Notes: generated by a model from the sequence alone, not told the origin. 64,000 nucleotides of DNA from Novosphingobium kaempferiae (GCF_021227995.1 NZ_CP089301.1:5084001-5148000); one strand, 5' to 3'; positions 1-9,476 are shown, counted from the first letter of the stretch. Program-made: numbers and translations.

Positions 1-46
1 CCACTGTGTCCAGAAAACAGAACGTAAAAACATAGGGAGGATACCA

Positions 47-2320
47 ATGAAAACCTGGCTCACCGCAAGTTCGCGCATCGCCCTCGGCGCTGCCGCCCTC
101 ATCGCTCCGCACGCCGCATCGGCGCAGGAAGCGGAGCAGCAGGGCGGCATCCAGGAGATCGTCGTCACCGCGCAGAAGAAGTCCGAGAACATCCAGGACG
201 TGCCGATCTCCATCACCGCCGTCGGCGGCGAGGCGCTCGCCGCCACGCAGGGCACGTCGCTGCAGGCGCTGCAGGGCCAGATCCCCAACGTCCAGATCGA
301 CAACTTCGCCAACACGCCCCAGAGCGCCGTCTTCACCGTGCGCGGCATCGGCGTGATCGAGCCCGACCCCTACGCGGGCAACACCGTGTCGATCGTGGTC
401 GACGGGGTGCCGCAGTTCTTCTCGATGGGTGCCCTTCTCGACCTCTACGACGTGGACCGCATCGAGGTGCTGCGCGGGCCGCAGGGCACGCTGTTCGGCG
501 CGAACACGACCGGCGGCGTCATCAACGTCGTCACCGCCCAGCCGACCGGCGAGTTCGGCGGCCACGTCAAGGCGGTCTACGGCAACTACAATCGCATGGA
601 CCTGACCGGATCGATCGAGGCGCCGCTGGTCAAGGACGTCCTCTCGCTCAAGGTCGCGGGCATCCACACCCAGCGCAAGGGCTGGGTGACGAACGTGGTC
701 GACGGCTCCGACATGGGTCGCAAGAACCTCGACGCGGTGCGCGCCTACCTGCACTTCACGCCGGGTTCGAACTTCGACGCGACGCTGCAGGGCGAGTACG
801 TCAACGCCCGCAACGGATCGCCCATCGTCATCAACGGCGCGCGCCCGGGCGAGATCCTCTACGTCGCGCCGGGCACCGCAGGCCCCGGCACCGGCGGCAT
901 GTACACCAGCCCCTGCGCCACCGACGGCGCCTGCATCGCGCCCGACAAGTACTACGGCGCCAACAACTCCGTGCCCGACCAGTCCAACATGGACACCTAC
1001 AGCGGCACCCTGACGATGAACTGGCGCAACACCGGGCTCGGCGACTGGACCTCGATCACCGGCTACAAGCGCTTCAAGCTGCGCGAATATACCGACCAGG
1101 ACGGCACCCCGCTGTTCCTCAACGATACCTACCGCCGCACGGTGGGCTGGCAGTTCAGCCAGGAACTGCGCACCAATCTCGAGCTGACCGACACGCTCAA
1201 CGTCCTCGTCGGCGGGTTCTACCTCAAGAACCACTACGACCACATCCAGGCCTACCGCCTGCAGTTCGCCGCGCCGGGCCTGCTCCAGACCAATCTGCAG
1301 GATCAGGACAACTATTCGATCAGCGGCTTCGCTCAGGCCTACTGGCAGGCGACCGACCGGCTCAAGCTGCAGGCGGGCATCCGCTATACGCACGAGAAGA
1401 CGGAATCGACGCCCAGCCTGACCACCAGCATCGGCGATCCGGCGGGCTCCAACTACACCGGCATCGGCAACACCGTGATCGGCAGCTTCACCGTGGGCGG
1501 CACCAAGAGTTGGAACAACGTCGGCTGGAAGCTCGGCGCGGACTACGAAGTCGCCGACGACACGCTGCTCTACGCAAGCTGGGCGCGCGGCTTCAAGTCG
1601 GGCGGCTTCACCGCGCGCGTCGGCGTCCCGGCGGACGGCGACACGCCCTATGATCCCGAGAAGGTCGATACGTTCGAGGCGGGCATCAAGGCCGACTTCC
1701 TCGACCGGCACCTGCGCGTGAACCTTGCCGCGTTCTACACCAACTACCGCGACATGCAGGTCGCGCAGATCTACTTCGACGGCGACACCAACACGCAGGG
1801 CAACCGCATCCTCAACGCGGGCAAGTCCGAGATCAAGGGCTTCGAACTTGAGACCACCGCCGTCCCGGTGGAGGGCATGACGCTGCGCGCCTCGCTCGCG
1901 TACCTCGACGCCAAGTACAAGGAGTTCCTCTACGGCGATCCGCTCTCGGGCCAGATCCTCGACCTCGAAGGCTACCGCCTCCAGAACGCGCCCAAGTGGA
2001 ACGCCAGCTTCGGTGCGAACTTCGTGATCCCGCTCGGCAACGGGGCGGAACTCGTCAGCGACGTGAGCTACACCTACACCAGTTCGAAGTACTACACCGC
2101 GATCCTCGACACCCCGCGCTCGAAGATCCAGCCGACGCATCTCGTCGATGCCTCGCTGACCTATAAACCGGACGGCAGGGCGTGGTCGGTGGGCCTGTGG
2201 GCGACCAACCTGCTGGACTCGCGCTACCTTTCGACAGTCTACGACAGCCCCGGCTACGCGGGCCTCGCCGGCTACGCGCCGCCGCGCCAGTGGGGCGGCT
2301 CGGTGAGCTTCGAGTTCTGA
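47..2320 (+). CDS. TonB-dependent outer-membrane receptor
   Basis: Outer-membrane active transporter, 757 aa. A signal peptide is visible (positive start, hydrophobic stretch, cleavage near Ala26 in HAASA|QE). A TonB-box-like stretch (IQEIVVTAQ, residues 35-43) follows, then a plug domain with the usual 'RGPQGTLFG' segment and a long beta-barrel ending in an aromatic C-terminus (SFEF). The ATG has a good Shine-Dalgarno site (AGGGAGG). The genes behind it encode two SDR dehydrogenases and SnoaL-like proteins, so it probably imports the substrate of that pathway, but the ligand cannot be told. The family is much expanded in sphingomonads. A promoter would lie before the window starts. Confidence 0.95.
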   Translation: MKTWLTASSRIALGAAALIAPHAASAQEAEQQGGIQEIVVTAQKKSENIQDVPISITAVGGEALAATQGTSLQALQGQIPNVQIDNFANTPQSAVFTVRGIGVIEPDPYAGNTVSIVVDGVPQFFSMGALLDLYDVDRIEVLRGPQGTLFGANTTGGVINVVTAQPTGEFGGHVKAVYGNYNRMDLTGSIEAPLVKDVLSLKVAGIHTQRKGWVTNVVDGSDMGRKNLDAVRAYLHFTPGSNFDATLQGEYVNARNGSPIVINGARPGEILYVAPGTAGPGTGGMYTSPCATDGACIAPDKYYGANNSVPDQSNMDTYSGTLTMNWRNTGLGDWTSITGYKRFKLREYTDQDGTPLFLNDTYRRTVGWQFSQELRTNLELTDTLNVLVGGFYLKNHYDHIQAYRLQFAAPGLLQTNLQDQDNYSISGFAQAYWQATDRLKLQAGIRYTHEKTESTPSLTTSIGDPAGSNYTGIGNTVIGSFTVGGTKSWNNVGWKLGADYEVADDTLLYASWARGFKSGGFTARVGVPADGDTPYDPEKVDTFEAGIKADFLDRHLRVNLAAFYTNYRDMQVAQIYFDGDTNTQGNRILNAGKSEIKGFELETTAVPVEGMTLRASLAYLDAKYKEFLYGDPLSGQILDLEGYRLQNAPKWNASFGANFVIPLGNGAELVSDVSYTYTSSKYYTAILDTPRSKIQPTHLVDASLTYKPDGRAWSVGLWATNLLDSRYLSTVYDSPGYAGLAGYAPPRQWGGSVSFEF

Positions 2321-2337
2321 GGGTGTGCCCAAACGCT

Positions 2338-2425
2338 CGTCATTGCGAGCGTAGCGAAGCAATCCAGGGCGGACTCGCTCCGCTCTGGATCGCCACGGCC
2401 CTGCGGGCCACGCGATGACGAAATG
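2338..2425. repeat. Sphingomonad palindromic repeat, copy 1
   Basis: Intergenic inverted repeat starting CGTCATTGCGAGCG and ending GATGACGAAATG. It has the same core (GAGCGtAGCGAAGCAATCCAG) as copies at 5214 and 9647. It lies between the receptor stop and the next SDR, so it would form a large hairpin in a joint transcript. The right arm of this copy has diverged more than in the other two. Confidence 0.85.
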
Positions 2426-2443
2426 TAAGGAGATCGAGACCCC

Positions 2444-3202
2444 ATGAACCGCGTATCAGGCAAAGTCGCCCTCATCACCGGCGGCGCATCCGGGCTCGGC
2501 GCCGCGGACGCCCGGATGCTGGCGGCGGAGGGCGCGAAAGTCGTCATCACCGACCTCCAGGGCGACCTCGGCCGGGAAGTCGCCGCGTCGATCCCGGACG
2601 CGCTGTTCCTCGAACACGACGTTCGCGACGAGGCGCAGTGGCAGCATGTGGTGGCGCAGACGATCAGCCGCTTCGGCAGGCTCGACGTGCTGGTGAACAA
2701 CGCCGGGCTGGTACGCTTCGGCAATGTCGAGGACTGCGACCTCGACACCTTCCGCCTCCAGATGCAGGTCATGGTCGAGGGCTGCTTCCTCGGCTGCAAG
2801 AGCGCGATCCCGCACATGACCAAGGGCGCCAATGGTCCTTGGGGCGGCTCGATCGTCAACGTCGCCTCGGTCGCGGCGCTCAAGGGGATCAGCGCCATTC
2901 CCGCCTACAGCGCGGCCAAGGCGGGGATCATCGCGCTCACCCGCAGCGTCGCGGTGCATTGTCAGGAACAGGGCTACGCGATCCGCTGCAACGCCATCGC
3001 ACCGGGCGCGCACGACACGCCGATGACGCGGCAGGCGCTGGACCAGCTGCCGGGCGACAATGCCGGGCTCGATCAGGTGAACGCCCACGGGCAGGGTCGG
3101 CCCGAGGACGTGGCGAACCTCGTGCTGTTCCTCGCTTCCGAGGAATCGCGCCAGATCACCGGCACCCACATCGTCATCGACAACGGGGAGACGGTCGGAT
3201 GA
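2444..3202 (+). CDS. SDR-family NAD(P)-dependent oxidoreductase
   Basis: Classical short-chain dehydrogenase of 252 aa. Nucleotide-binding TGGASGLG is at residues 12-19 and NNAG at 85-88. The catalytic triad residues Ser142, Tyr155 and Lys159 (YSAAK) are present. The acidic residue after strand 2 (ITDLQG) suggests NAD(H) use. An AAGGAG site lies upstream of the ATG with slightly long spacing. The stop overlaps the start of the next gene by four bases (ATGA), so the two are translationally coupled. It probably oxidises an alcohol intermediate of the compound imported by the receptor upstream; the substrate is unknown. Confidence 0.93.
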   Translation: MNRVSGKVALITGGASGLGAADARMLAAEGAKVVITDLQGDLGREVAASIPDALFLEHDVRDEAQWQHVVAQTISRFGRLDVLVNNAGLVRFGNVEDCDLDTFRLQMQVMVEGCFLGCKSAIPHMTKGANGPWGGSIVNVASVAALKGISAIPAYSAAKAGIIALTRSVAVHCQEQGYAIRCNAIAPGAHDTPMTRQALDQLPGDNAGLDQVNAHGQGRPEDVANLVLFLASEESRQITGTHIVIDNGETVG

Positions 3203-4278
3203 GCATCTCCCAGGTCGCCGACCGACAGGCCATCACCAACGTCCTCGCCCAGCACAGCCGGGGCGTGGACCGCGCCGATGCGGGGCTGCTGGCGGACTGC
3301 TATCATCCCGACGGCACCGTGGACTATCGCTTCTACGCCGGGCCCGCGCCCGGGTTCGCCGCGATCCTGTGCGCCGCGCAGAAGGCGGGGCCGGTCACCC
3401 TCCACCGCACCGCGCAGATGTGGATCGAAACCGAGGGCGACCACGCCGTGTCCGAAAGCTACATCATGGCCTACGCTTCCAGCCCCGGAGAGAGTGGTCC
3501 CACAACGCAGCATCTGATCTGCGGGCGCTACCTCGACCGGCACGAGCGCCGCGACGGACGATGGCGAATGAACCACCGCACTTACGTGCTCGACACCAGC
3601 GTGAACTGGACCGGCGGGCCAGAGGTGATTGGGGCCTTGCCCGCGCTCGGCCCGCTCGACCACCACGTCCCCACCGGCGGCCACGGCAGCGCCGATGCAG
3701 GCATCGCCCTGCTCGCGCAGGCCTGCGCGAAGAACCCGACCCGAGGAGCCCAAACGATGACGCACGATGCCAGCACGATCGACGCGGTGGTCTCCCGCCA
3801 GCAGATCGCCGACCTCACCATGGCCTACTGCCGCGGCGTCGACCGCGCCGACGAGGCATTGTTGGCGGGCGTGTTCCACCCCGACAGCACCATCGTCAGC
3901 GGTGCGTTCAACGGGGACGGGTGCACGTTCGCCGCCGAGATCTGCGCATTGGTGGAGGCGACTTACGAGCAGACCTTCCACTCCATCGCGAACCAGTGGA
4001 TCGAGGTGGATGGCGACGGCGCGGTGGGCGAGACTTACGTGATCGCCGTCTCCACCTCGCGCGGGGACGAGAAGACCGACACCCTCACCGGTGGCCGCTA
4101 CATCGACCGCTTCGAGCGGCGTGACGGGCGCTGGGCCATCGCCGAGCGGACGTTCGTGCTCGACTGGCTGCGCTCCGAGCCGAGCACGCGCGACATGACC
4201 GGCGGCATGTACGCCGCGCTCGACCTGCACGGCACGCGCGGCAAGGGCGATCCCGTCTACGCCTTCGGGAAGGCCTGA
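3199..4278 (+). CDS. Tandem SnoaL-like (NTF2 fold) protein
   Basis: One 359-aa frame carries two SnoaL-like domains of the NTF2 superfamily, about residues 1-150 and 187-359. The halves are clearly related: both have a 'RGVDRAD' motif near the start, a 'GRYxDRxERRDGRW' motif and an '(Y/F)VLD' strand. SnoaL-like proteins act as cyclases, hydratases or isomerases, often in steroid, polyketide or aromatic catabolism. The linker contains GAGGAG nine bases before an in-frame ATG at 3757, so the second half may also start on its own. It may be a recent fusion of two adjacent genes by loss of a stop codon. It overlaps the gene before it and is one base from the gene after it. Confidence 0.85.
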   Translation: MSISQVADRQAITNVLAQHSRGVDRADAGLLADCYHPDGTVDYRFYAGPAPGFAAILCAAQKAGPVTLHRTAQMWIETEGDHAVSESYIMAYASSPGESGPTTQHLICGRYLDRHERRDGRWRMNHRTYVLDTSVNWTGGPEVIGALPALGPLDHHVPTGGHGSADAGIALLAQACAKNPTRGAQTMTHDASTIDAVVSRQQIADLTMAYCRGVDRADEALLAGVFHPDSTIVSGAFNGDGCTFAAEICALVEATYEQTFHSIANQWIEVDGDGAVGETYVIAVSTSRGDEKTDTLTGGRYIDRFERRDGRWAIAERTFVLDWLRSEPSTRDMTGGMYAALDLHGTRGKGDPVYAFGKA

Positions 4279-4279
4279 G

Positions 4280-5056
4280 ATGGACGCGACCCGCCTCGAC
4301 GGTGCCATCGCCCTCGTCACCGGCGCGAACGGGGACATCGGCTCGGCCGTGTGTCACCTGCTGGCAGCGCGCGGCGCCACCGTGATCCGCTCGGACCTGC
4401 GACCATCTGCCGATGGCGCGGACGGGTTTCTCCCGCTCGACGTCACCAGCGAGGCAAGCTGGAGCGAGACGCTGGCGACCATCGAAAGCCGCCACGGCGC
4501 GCTCGACATCCTCGTCAACAACGCCGGCATCGCCCCGATGGAAAGGCTGGACGCGATGGCGCTGGAAGACTGGCGGCGCTGCCAGCAGGTCAATGTCGAG
4601 GGGATGTTCCTCGGCCTCAAGCTGGCCTCGCCGCTGCTCGCCCGCAGCGGATCGCGGCGAGCAGGCGGCGCCTCGGTGGTGAACCTGTGCTCGGGCGCGT
4701 CGGACCGGCCCGCCGCGTTCAGCGCCGCCTATTGCGTCAGCAAGGCCGCCGCCCGAATGCTCACCCGCGTCGCCGCGGTGGAGTTCGCGGCCCTCAAGCA
4801 GCCGATCCGGGTCAACTCGGTGCATCCCGGCGTCGTCGAATCCGCGATGATGGACGACATCCTCGCCACCTATTCGCGCATCACCGGCGGCACTCCGGTC
4901 GAGGATCTGCGCGCAGGGGTCGCCTCCGGCAACCCGATGGGCCGCTTCGTCGAGCCCGCCGAAGTGGCCGAAGCCGTCGCATTCCTGGCCTCCAGCGCCG
5001 CCCGCTACGTCCACGGCGACGCGATCCACGTCGATGGCGGCTACGCGGCGAGTTAG
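4280..5056 (+). CDS. SDR-family NAD(P)-dependent oxidoreductase
   Basis: Second short-chain dehydrogenase of the cluster, 258 aa. It shows TGANGDIG (14-21), NNAG (80-83), Ser138, Tyr151 and Lys155 (YCVSK), and an acidic Asp after strand 2 (RSDL) that favours NAD. It starts one base after the double SnoaL gene, so it is the last member of a receptor-SDR-SnoaL-SDR operon. Divergence from the first SDR suggests a different substrate or step rather than recent duplication. The C-terminal 'DGGYAAS' ending is typical of the family. Confidence 0.93.
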   Translation: MDATRLDGAIALVTGANGDIGSAVCHLLAARGATVIRSDLRPSADGADGFLPLDVTSEASWSETLATIESRHGALDILVNNAGIAPMERLDAMALEDWRRCQQVNVEGMFLGLKLASPLLARSGSRRAGGASVVNLCSGASDRPAAFSAAYCVSKAAARMLTRVAAVEFAALKQPIRVNSVHPGVVESAMMDDILATYSRITGGTPVEDLRAGVASGNPMGRFVEPAEVAEAVAFLASSAARYVHGDAIHVDGGYAAS

Positions 5057-5073
5057 GGCAGCCTGCTCACACA

Positions 5074-5181
5074 CCCCGTCGCCCCTGCGCAGGCAGGGGC
5101 CCATCCCAAGCTCACCGCCTCGTGAGCAAGGTGCCTTGGCGACAGGCCTGATGGGCCCCTGCCTCCGCAGGGGCGACGGGG
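5074..5181. repeat. Long inverted repeat after the catabolic operon
   Basis: Two near-perfect arms of about 32 bases (5074-5105 and 5150-5181, reading CCCCGTCGCCCCTGC ... GCAGGGGCGACGGGG) flank about 44 bases. It follows an operon end and may act as a transcript end, but there is no T-run. It differs in sequence from the repeats at 2338, 5214 and 9647. It looks like a second class of dispersed palindrome; only one copy is in the window. Confidence 0.75.
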
Positions 5182-5213
5182 TTGAGGGGCTCGACCATAC
5201 ACCCTCCCCCATT

Positions 5214-5290
5214 CGTCATTGCGAGCGTAGCGAAGCAATCCAGCGGCATGGGCCGACCGTGGATTGCTTCGCTCCGCTCGCAATGACGAA
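5214..5290. repeat. Sphingomonad palindromic repeat, copy 2
   Basis: Best-preserved copy. The arms CGTCATTGCGAGCG... and ...CGCTCGCAATGACG pair over about 29 bases around a short centre. It lies between two convergent genes and just downstream of another inverted repeat. Confidence 0.88.
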
Positions 5291-5305
5291 GTGCAAGGGC
5301 CCAGC

Positions 5306-6925
5306 CTAAAGCAGCCACCCGATCGGCAGGCGCGAGGCCACGGCGATCATCGCGCTGTCCAGCAGCCCCATCCCCGGCTCGCGCGTCTCGGTGCCATCCT
5401 CGTCGCTCCACCGCAGGCGGCCCTGCGCATCGAGGGTGACCTCGTAGGCGACGGCGGGAATGATCGTCTCGAACGCATCCGCCACCTGCGCCGCCAGCAG
5501 CGGGCTGTCGATCACGAAGCCCAGTTCAGTATTGAGCCGCATCGAGCGCGGGTCGAAGTTGAACGAGCCGACGAACAGCCGCTCGCGGTCCGCCGTGATT
5601 GTCTTGGCGTGTACGGTGGACGCGCCCGACCGCAACGCCGCGAAGGAGCCGCTGCCGGTCGGCCGCAGGTTGCTGCCGATGCCGAGCCGCCTGCCCTTGC
5701 GACGCTCCTTGCGTCGGTCCTTGCGGGAGGGTTCCTCATGCACCTCCGCCGCCGTCTCGAACAGCCGCACGCCCGCGCGCAGCAGGCGCCTGCGCCACGG
5801 CACGTAACCCGCGTGGACCAGCGCCACGTCGGTGGAGGAATAGCCGTTGGTCAGCACCGTCACCTTCACGCCCTGCTGCGCGTAGGCGCTCAGTTGCGCG
5901 GTGCCCTCCTCGCCCGGCACGAAGTAGCCCGAAACGATGGCCAGTTCGCGCTGCGGCCTGCCGATGGCGCTGTCGAGCTTGCCCGCCAGCAGGTTCGCGT
6001 AGTCGAGATCGCGCACGACCTTGGCGGGATCGTCGCTTATCATCCGCACTTCGGCCCATTCGAGGTCGAGCGTGCCCTCCGCCGCCTCGCGCACGATGGG
6101 CAGGCTGCGCAGGCGCTCGACGTACTGGCGCGCGGAGGCGTCGCTTTCCACTACCGAGGCCCGGCGCACGAGCTTGCGGCGCTGCGCCCGGCCAAGGATC
6201 GGCAGGATCTGGCGGGCGGGATAAGCGGACTCGCTGATCCAGTAGCGCTCGAAATCGGCCTCCACCTCGCCCGCCACGGGGCCGAGCGCCAGTACGTCGA
6301 GGTCGGCGAACAGCGCGCCGTCGCCCGCGCCGAAGTACTCGTCGCCCACGTTGCGCCCGCCGACGATGGTGACGGCGCCGTCCACCGTGAAGCTCTTGTT
6401 GTGCATCCGCCGGTTGAGCCGCCCGAAGTCGACGAGGAAGCCGATCGCCTTGGGGTAGCGGATGCGGAACGGGTTGAAGATCCGCACCTCGATATTGGGA
6501 TGGTCGTTGAGCGCCGCCAGCACGCGGTCGAGGCCGGTGATGCCGTTGTCGTCCAGCAGCAGCCGCACCCTGACGCCGCGCTGCGCGGCCTCGTGCACCG
6601 CCTCCAGCAGCAGGGTGCCGGTGCGGTCGCCGTGCCAGATGTAGTACTGGAGGTCGAGCGTGCGCTCCGCCGCCTTGACCAGCAGGTAGCGCGCGGCGAA
6701 GGCGTCCACGCCATCCGCCAGCAGGTGCAGCCCCGAGAGCCCGGGATGCTGCGCCGCCATCTCCTTGGCGACGCGCGAGAGCGTGGTCTCGCCGGACACG
6801 GCAGGCGCGGGCGTGCGGCGGGCATGGCGCTTGGGCAGGCGATTGGCGCGATGCAGCCCGAACCCGGCCGCCGCCAGGGCGCCCAGCCCCAGCAGCGCGG
6901 TGTGCCATCGCTGCAATCCTGCCAT
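5306..6925 (-). CDS. Phospholipase D / cardiolipin synthase-like protein
   Basis: PLD-superfamily enzyme of 539 aa with two catalytic HKD motifs: 'HNKSFTVDG' in the middle and 'HAKTITADRERLFVGS' near the C-terminus, each followed by the usual G-x-x-N stretch. An N-terminal hydrophobic segment (about residues 8-22) anchors it to the membrane or directs export. Such proteins transfer phosphatidyl groups (cardiolipin synthesis) or hydrolyse phospholipids. The frame is open much further upstream, but the start at 6925 has a strong GGAGG seven bases before the ATG and begins just before the hydrophobic segment. A Lys/Arg-rich insertion (DRRKERRKGRR) lies before the second HKD. It converges with the SDR operon. 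Confidence 0.88.
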   Translation of the reverse strand: MAGLQRWHTALLGLGALAAAGFGLHRANRLPKRHARRTPAPAVSGETTLSRVAKEMAAQHPGLSGLHLLADGVDAFAARYLLVKAAERTLDLQYYIWHGDRTGTLLLEAVHEAAQRGVRVRLLLDDNGITGLDRVLAALNDHPNIEVRIFNPFRIRYPKAIGFLVDFGRLNRRMHNKSFTVDGAVTIVGGRNVGDEYFGAGDGALFADLDVLALGPVAGEVEADFERYWISESAYPARQILPILGRAQRRKLVRRASVVESDASARQYVERLRSLPIVREAAEGTLDLEWAEVRMISDDPAKVVRDLDYANLLAGKLDSAIGRPQRELAIVSGYFVPGEEGTAQLSAYAQQGVKVTVLTNGYSSTDVALVHAGYVPWRRRLLRAGVRLFETAAEVHEEPSRKDRRKERRKGRRLGIGSNLRPTGSGSFAALRSGASTVHAKTITADRERLFVGSFNFDPRSMRLNTELGFVIDSPLLAAQVADAFETIIPAVAYEVTLDAQGRLRWSDEDGTETREPGMGLLDSAMIAVASRLPIGWLL

Positions 6926-6990
6926 CCGTAATCCTCCGTCACCCCCGGAGTTAGGGACGCGAGGCGTAGGGGTAAAGCGCGGGGCGGGAT

Positions 6991-8169
6991 TTAGGCTGCA
7001 TCCCCTTCGCGAAACGTGCCCGACATCAGGTAGCTCCGGTCCAGCTCCTCCAGCCGCGACACCCCCAGCATGGCCATGGCGACGTCGATCTCGTTCGCCA
7101 GCAAGTCTATCGCATGACGCGCGCCCGCCTTTCCGCCCGCCGCGCAGCCATAGAGCGTGGCGCGTCCCACCAGCACCGCCTTCGCCCCGATGGCGAGCGC
7201 CTTCACCACGTCCGCCCCGCGCCGCACGCCGCTGTCGAACAGCACCGTCGCGCGGTCCCCCACGGCATCGACGATCCCCGCCAGCACGTCGATCGCGGGC
7301 GGGGAACTGTCGAAGTTGCGCCCGCCATGGTTGGAGACGGCGATGCCGTCGACCCCATGATCGAGCGCGATCCGCGCGTCCTGCGCACTCAGCACGCCCT
7401 TGATGACCAGCTTGCCCGGCCAGCGGCGGCGCAATTCGTCGACGTCCTTCCAGCTGACCGAGGCCGAGTTCGCCACCCGGCTGACGGTGCCGGTCAGCTT
7501 GCCGCCTACTTCCGCCGGATAGTTGGCGAACTGCGGCAGCCCGCCCTCCAGATAGTAGCGGCAGATCACCGAGGCGAACCACGAAGGCCGCTTCAGGAAG
7601 TCCGCCACCAGCGTGGCATTGGGCCGCACCGGGTTCGACATCCCCGCCCGCCGGTTGAATTCGCGCAGCGGCCATATCGGCGTGTCGACCGTCAGGACGA
7701 GCACCTCCGCCCCGTTCTCCCGCGCCGCCTCCACCACCTGCCACGACAGGTCGCGCCGCTCCCACAAGTACATCTGCATCCAGTGGCCCGAGGTCGCGCA
7801 CCCGGCGATGTCGGCAAAGCTGGTTGTCGAACTCGTCGTCTGGGTGAAGGGTATCCCCGCCGAAGCCGCGGCGCGGGCGATGGCGCGCTCGCCGCGATGC
7901 CACAGCAGATCCGACACCCCCGTCGGCGCGATCACCAGCGGCAGCGGCTGGCGGCGGCCGAACAGCTCGATCTCCGCCGAGCGCTCCCCCACGTCGCGCA
8001 AGGTGCGCGGCAGCAGCTGCACCGACTGGAGCGCCGCCACGTTGGCCGCGATCAGCCGGTCGTCCTCGGTCCCGCGCTCGATGAACTCCCAGATCGCGCG
8101 CGGCAGGCGCCGCCGCGCCAGCGCGCGGATTTGCGCGATGTTGTGAGCCCTGCCCCGGATATCGGCCAT
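6991..8169 (-). CDS. FMN-dependent alpha-hydroxy-acid dehydrogenase/oxidase
   Basis: 392-aa TIM-barrel flavoenzyme of the L-lactate dehydrogenase / glycolate oxidase family, which oxidises 2-hydroxy acids to 2-oxo acids with FMN. Visible family motifs are 'LPLVIAPTG', 'QMYLWERRD', 'LVIKGVLS', the active-site 'SNHGGRNFD' with its catalytic His, and the phosphate-binding 'DSGVRRGADVVKALAIGA'. Its ATG overlaps the stop of the upstream monooxygenase by one base (TGATG), so the two are co-translated. Lactate, mandelate or a pathway-specific hydroxy acid are all possible substrates. Confidence 0.92.
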   Translation of the reverse strand: MADIRGRAHNIAQIRALARRRLPRAIWEFIERGTEDDRLIAANVAALQSVQLLPRTLRDVGERSAEIELFGRRQPLPLVIAPTGVSDLLWHRGERAIARAAASAGIPFTQTTSSTTSFADIAGCATSGHWMQMYLWERRDLSWQVVEAARENGAEVLVLTVDTPIWPLREFNRRAGMSNPVRPNATLVADFLKRPSWFASVICRYYLEGGLPQFANYPAEVGGKLTGTVSRVANSASVSWKDVDELRRRWPGKLVIKGVLSAQDARIALDHGVDGIAVSNHGGRNFDSSPPAIDVLAGIVDAVGDRATVLFDSGVRRGADVVKALAIGAKAVLVGRATLYGCAAGGKAGARHAIDLLANEIDVAMAMLGVSRLEELDRSYLMSGTFREGDAA

Positions 8170-9476
8170 CAGGACAGGCCCAGATTCTCGCGGAAGGTCG
8201 TGCCCTCGTACTCGGTGCGATAGACGCCCTTCTTCTGGAGGACCGGCACCACCTGGTCGACGAAGTCGGTGACGGAACTGGCCATCACCGTAGGCGTCAC
8301 GTTGTAGCCGTGGCAGCCGGTCTCGCGCCAGATGCGCTCCATTTCGCTCGCCACCTGCTCGGGCGTGCCGACGATCTGCGGCTTGCCTACCGCAAGGCCC
8401 CAGCGCACCGCCACTTCGCGCAAGGTGAGCGGCCGGTCGCCCTCGATATTGGCGAAAGCCTTCATCAGCCCCTGCGACGCCTGCGTCTCGATCTCCGCCA
8501 GCGGCTGGTCGAGGTCCATGCCCGCAAAGTCCACGCCCATCGTCCCCGAAAGCCGCGCAAGGCAGCCGTCGATCGGCAGCTTCTCGACCAGATCGGCCAG
8601 CTTGCGCTTCGCCTCCTCCTCGGTGCCGCCGACGATGGGCTGGATGCCGAAGCTGACGCCCGGCACCGGCTTGCCCGCACCGCGCGCCGCATCGGCAAGG
8701 TTGGCCGCGAACCTCTTCATCCCGGCGACGTTGGGCTGGATCGAGAACACCACGTCGGCATGGCTGACCGCGAACTGCTGCCCGCGCCCGGAGCTGCCCG
8801 CCTGGAACAGCACCGGATGCCCCTGCGGCGAGGGCGGCACCGGCGACACCGTCTGGCACGAGAAGAACTCGCCCTGATGGTCGATGAACTCGACCTTCGC
8901 CGGGTCGGCATAGATCCCCGCCGCCCGGTCCGCGACGATGGCCCCCGGCTTCACCGAGTTCCACAGCTTGTAGCAGACCTCCATGTACTCGTCGGCGCGG
9001 TCGTAGCGGCGGTCATGCTCCAGCTGGTGCAGACCCAGCGCGCGGTGCTCTCCGCGCAAGTGCCCCGTCACGATGTTCCAGCCGACCCGCCCGCCGGAAA
9101 GGTAATCGATGGTGCCCAGCTGGCGCACGATGGTCCAAGGCTGGTACGAACTGGTCGACATCGTCGCCGCCAGCCCCAGATGCGTCGTCGCGGCGGCGAG
9201 CGCGGAAAGCAGCACCACCGGGTCCATGCAGGGCCAGCACACCCCGTACTTCACCGCATCCTCGTGACTGTCGCGATAGCGGTCGAAAACGCCCGGCGTA
9301 TCGGCGAAGAAGATCCCGTCGAACCGCCCACGCTCCAGCGTCTGCGCCAGTTCCTGCCACAACCGCAGGTCATGCAGCGCGTCGAGGCGATTGTCCCCCG
9401 GCTGCGCCCAGCTCAACACCGTATGGTTGATGGGCGAATTGATCAGGAAGCTGACCAGATGGATGTGCTTGCTCAT
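8169..9476 (-). CDS. NtaA/SnaA/DszA-family flavin-dependent monooxygenase
   Basis: 435-aa LLM-class (bacterial luciferase-like) enzyme of the nitrilotriacetate monooxygenase subfamily. The hallmark stretches 'RFDGIFFADT', 'LSGGRVGWNIVT', 'RYDRADEYMEVC' and 'SPQGHPVLFQAGSS' are present. These enzymes use FMNH2 from a separate reductase to oxygenate sulfur compounds, amino-polycarboxylates or ketones. No reductase gene is visible nearby. The start is preceded by GAGGAGAGGAA. It forms a two-gene operon with the FMN dehydrogenase. Together with the SDR block this suggests degradation of an unusual organic compound, but the substrate is not deducible. Confidence 0.92.
   Translation of the reverse strand: MSKHIHLVSFLINSPINHTVLSWAQPGDNRLDALHDLRLWQELAQTLERGRFDGIFFADTPGVFDRYRDSHEDAVKYGVCWPCMDPVVLLSALAAATTHLGLAATMSTSSYQPWTIVRQLGTIDYLSGGRVGWNIVTGHLRGEHRALGLHQLEHDRRYDRADEYMEVCYKLWNSVKPGAIVADRAAGIYADPAKVEFIDHQGEFFSCQTVSPVPPSPQGHPVLFQAGSSGRGQQFAVSHADVVFSIQPNVAGMKRFAANLADAARGAGKPVPGVSFGIQPIVGGTEEEAKRKLADLVEKLPIDGCLARLSGTMGVDFAGMDLDQPLAEIETQASQGLMKAFANIEGDRPLTLREVAVRWGLAVGKPQIVGTPEQVASEMERIWRETGCHGYNVTPTVMASSVTDFVDQVVPVLQKKGVYRTEYEGTTFRENLGLS

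Noticed and set aside
2638..3198. Upstream extension of the double SnoaL frame
   Set aside because: The extension overlaps the SDR gene completely and is Arg/Gly-rich; the ATG at 3199 begins the conserved domain.
5264..6931. 555-codon plus-strand open frame opposite the phospholipase D gene
   Set aside because: Arg/Ala/His-rich shadow frame of a GC-rich gene; the opposite strand has clear HKD motifs and a strong ribosome site.
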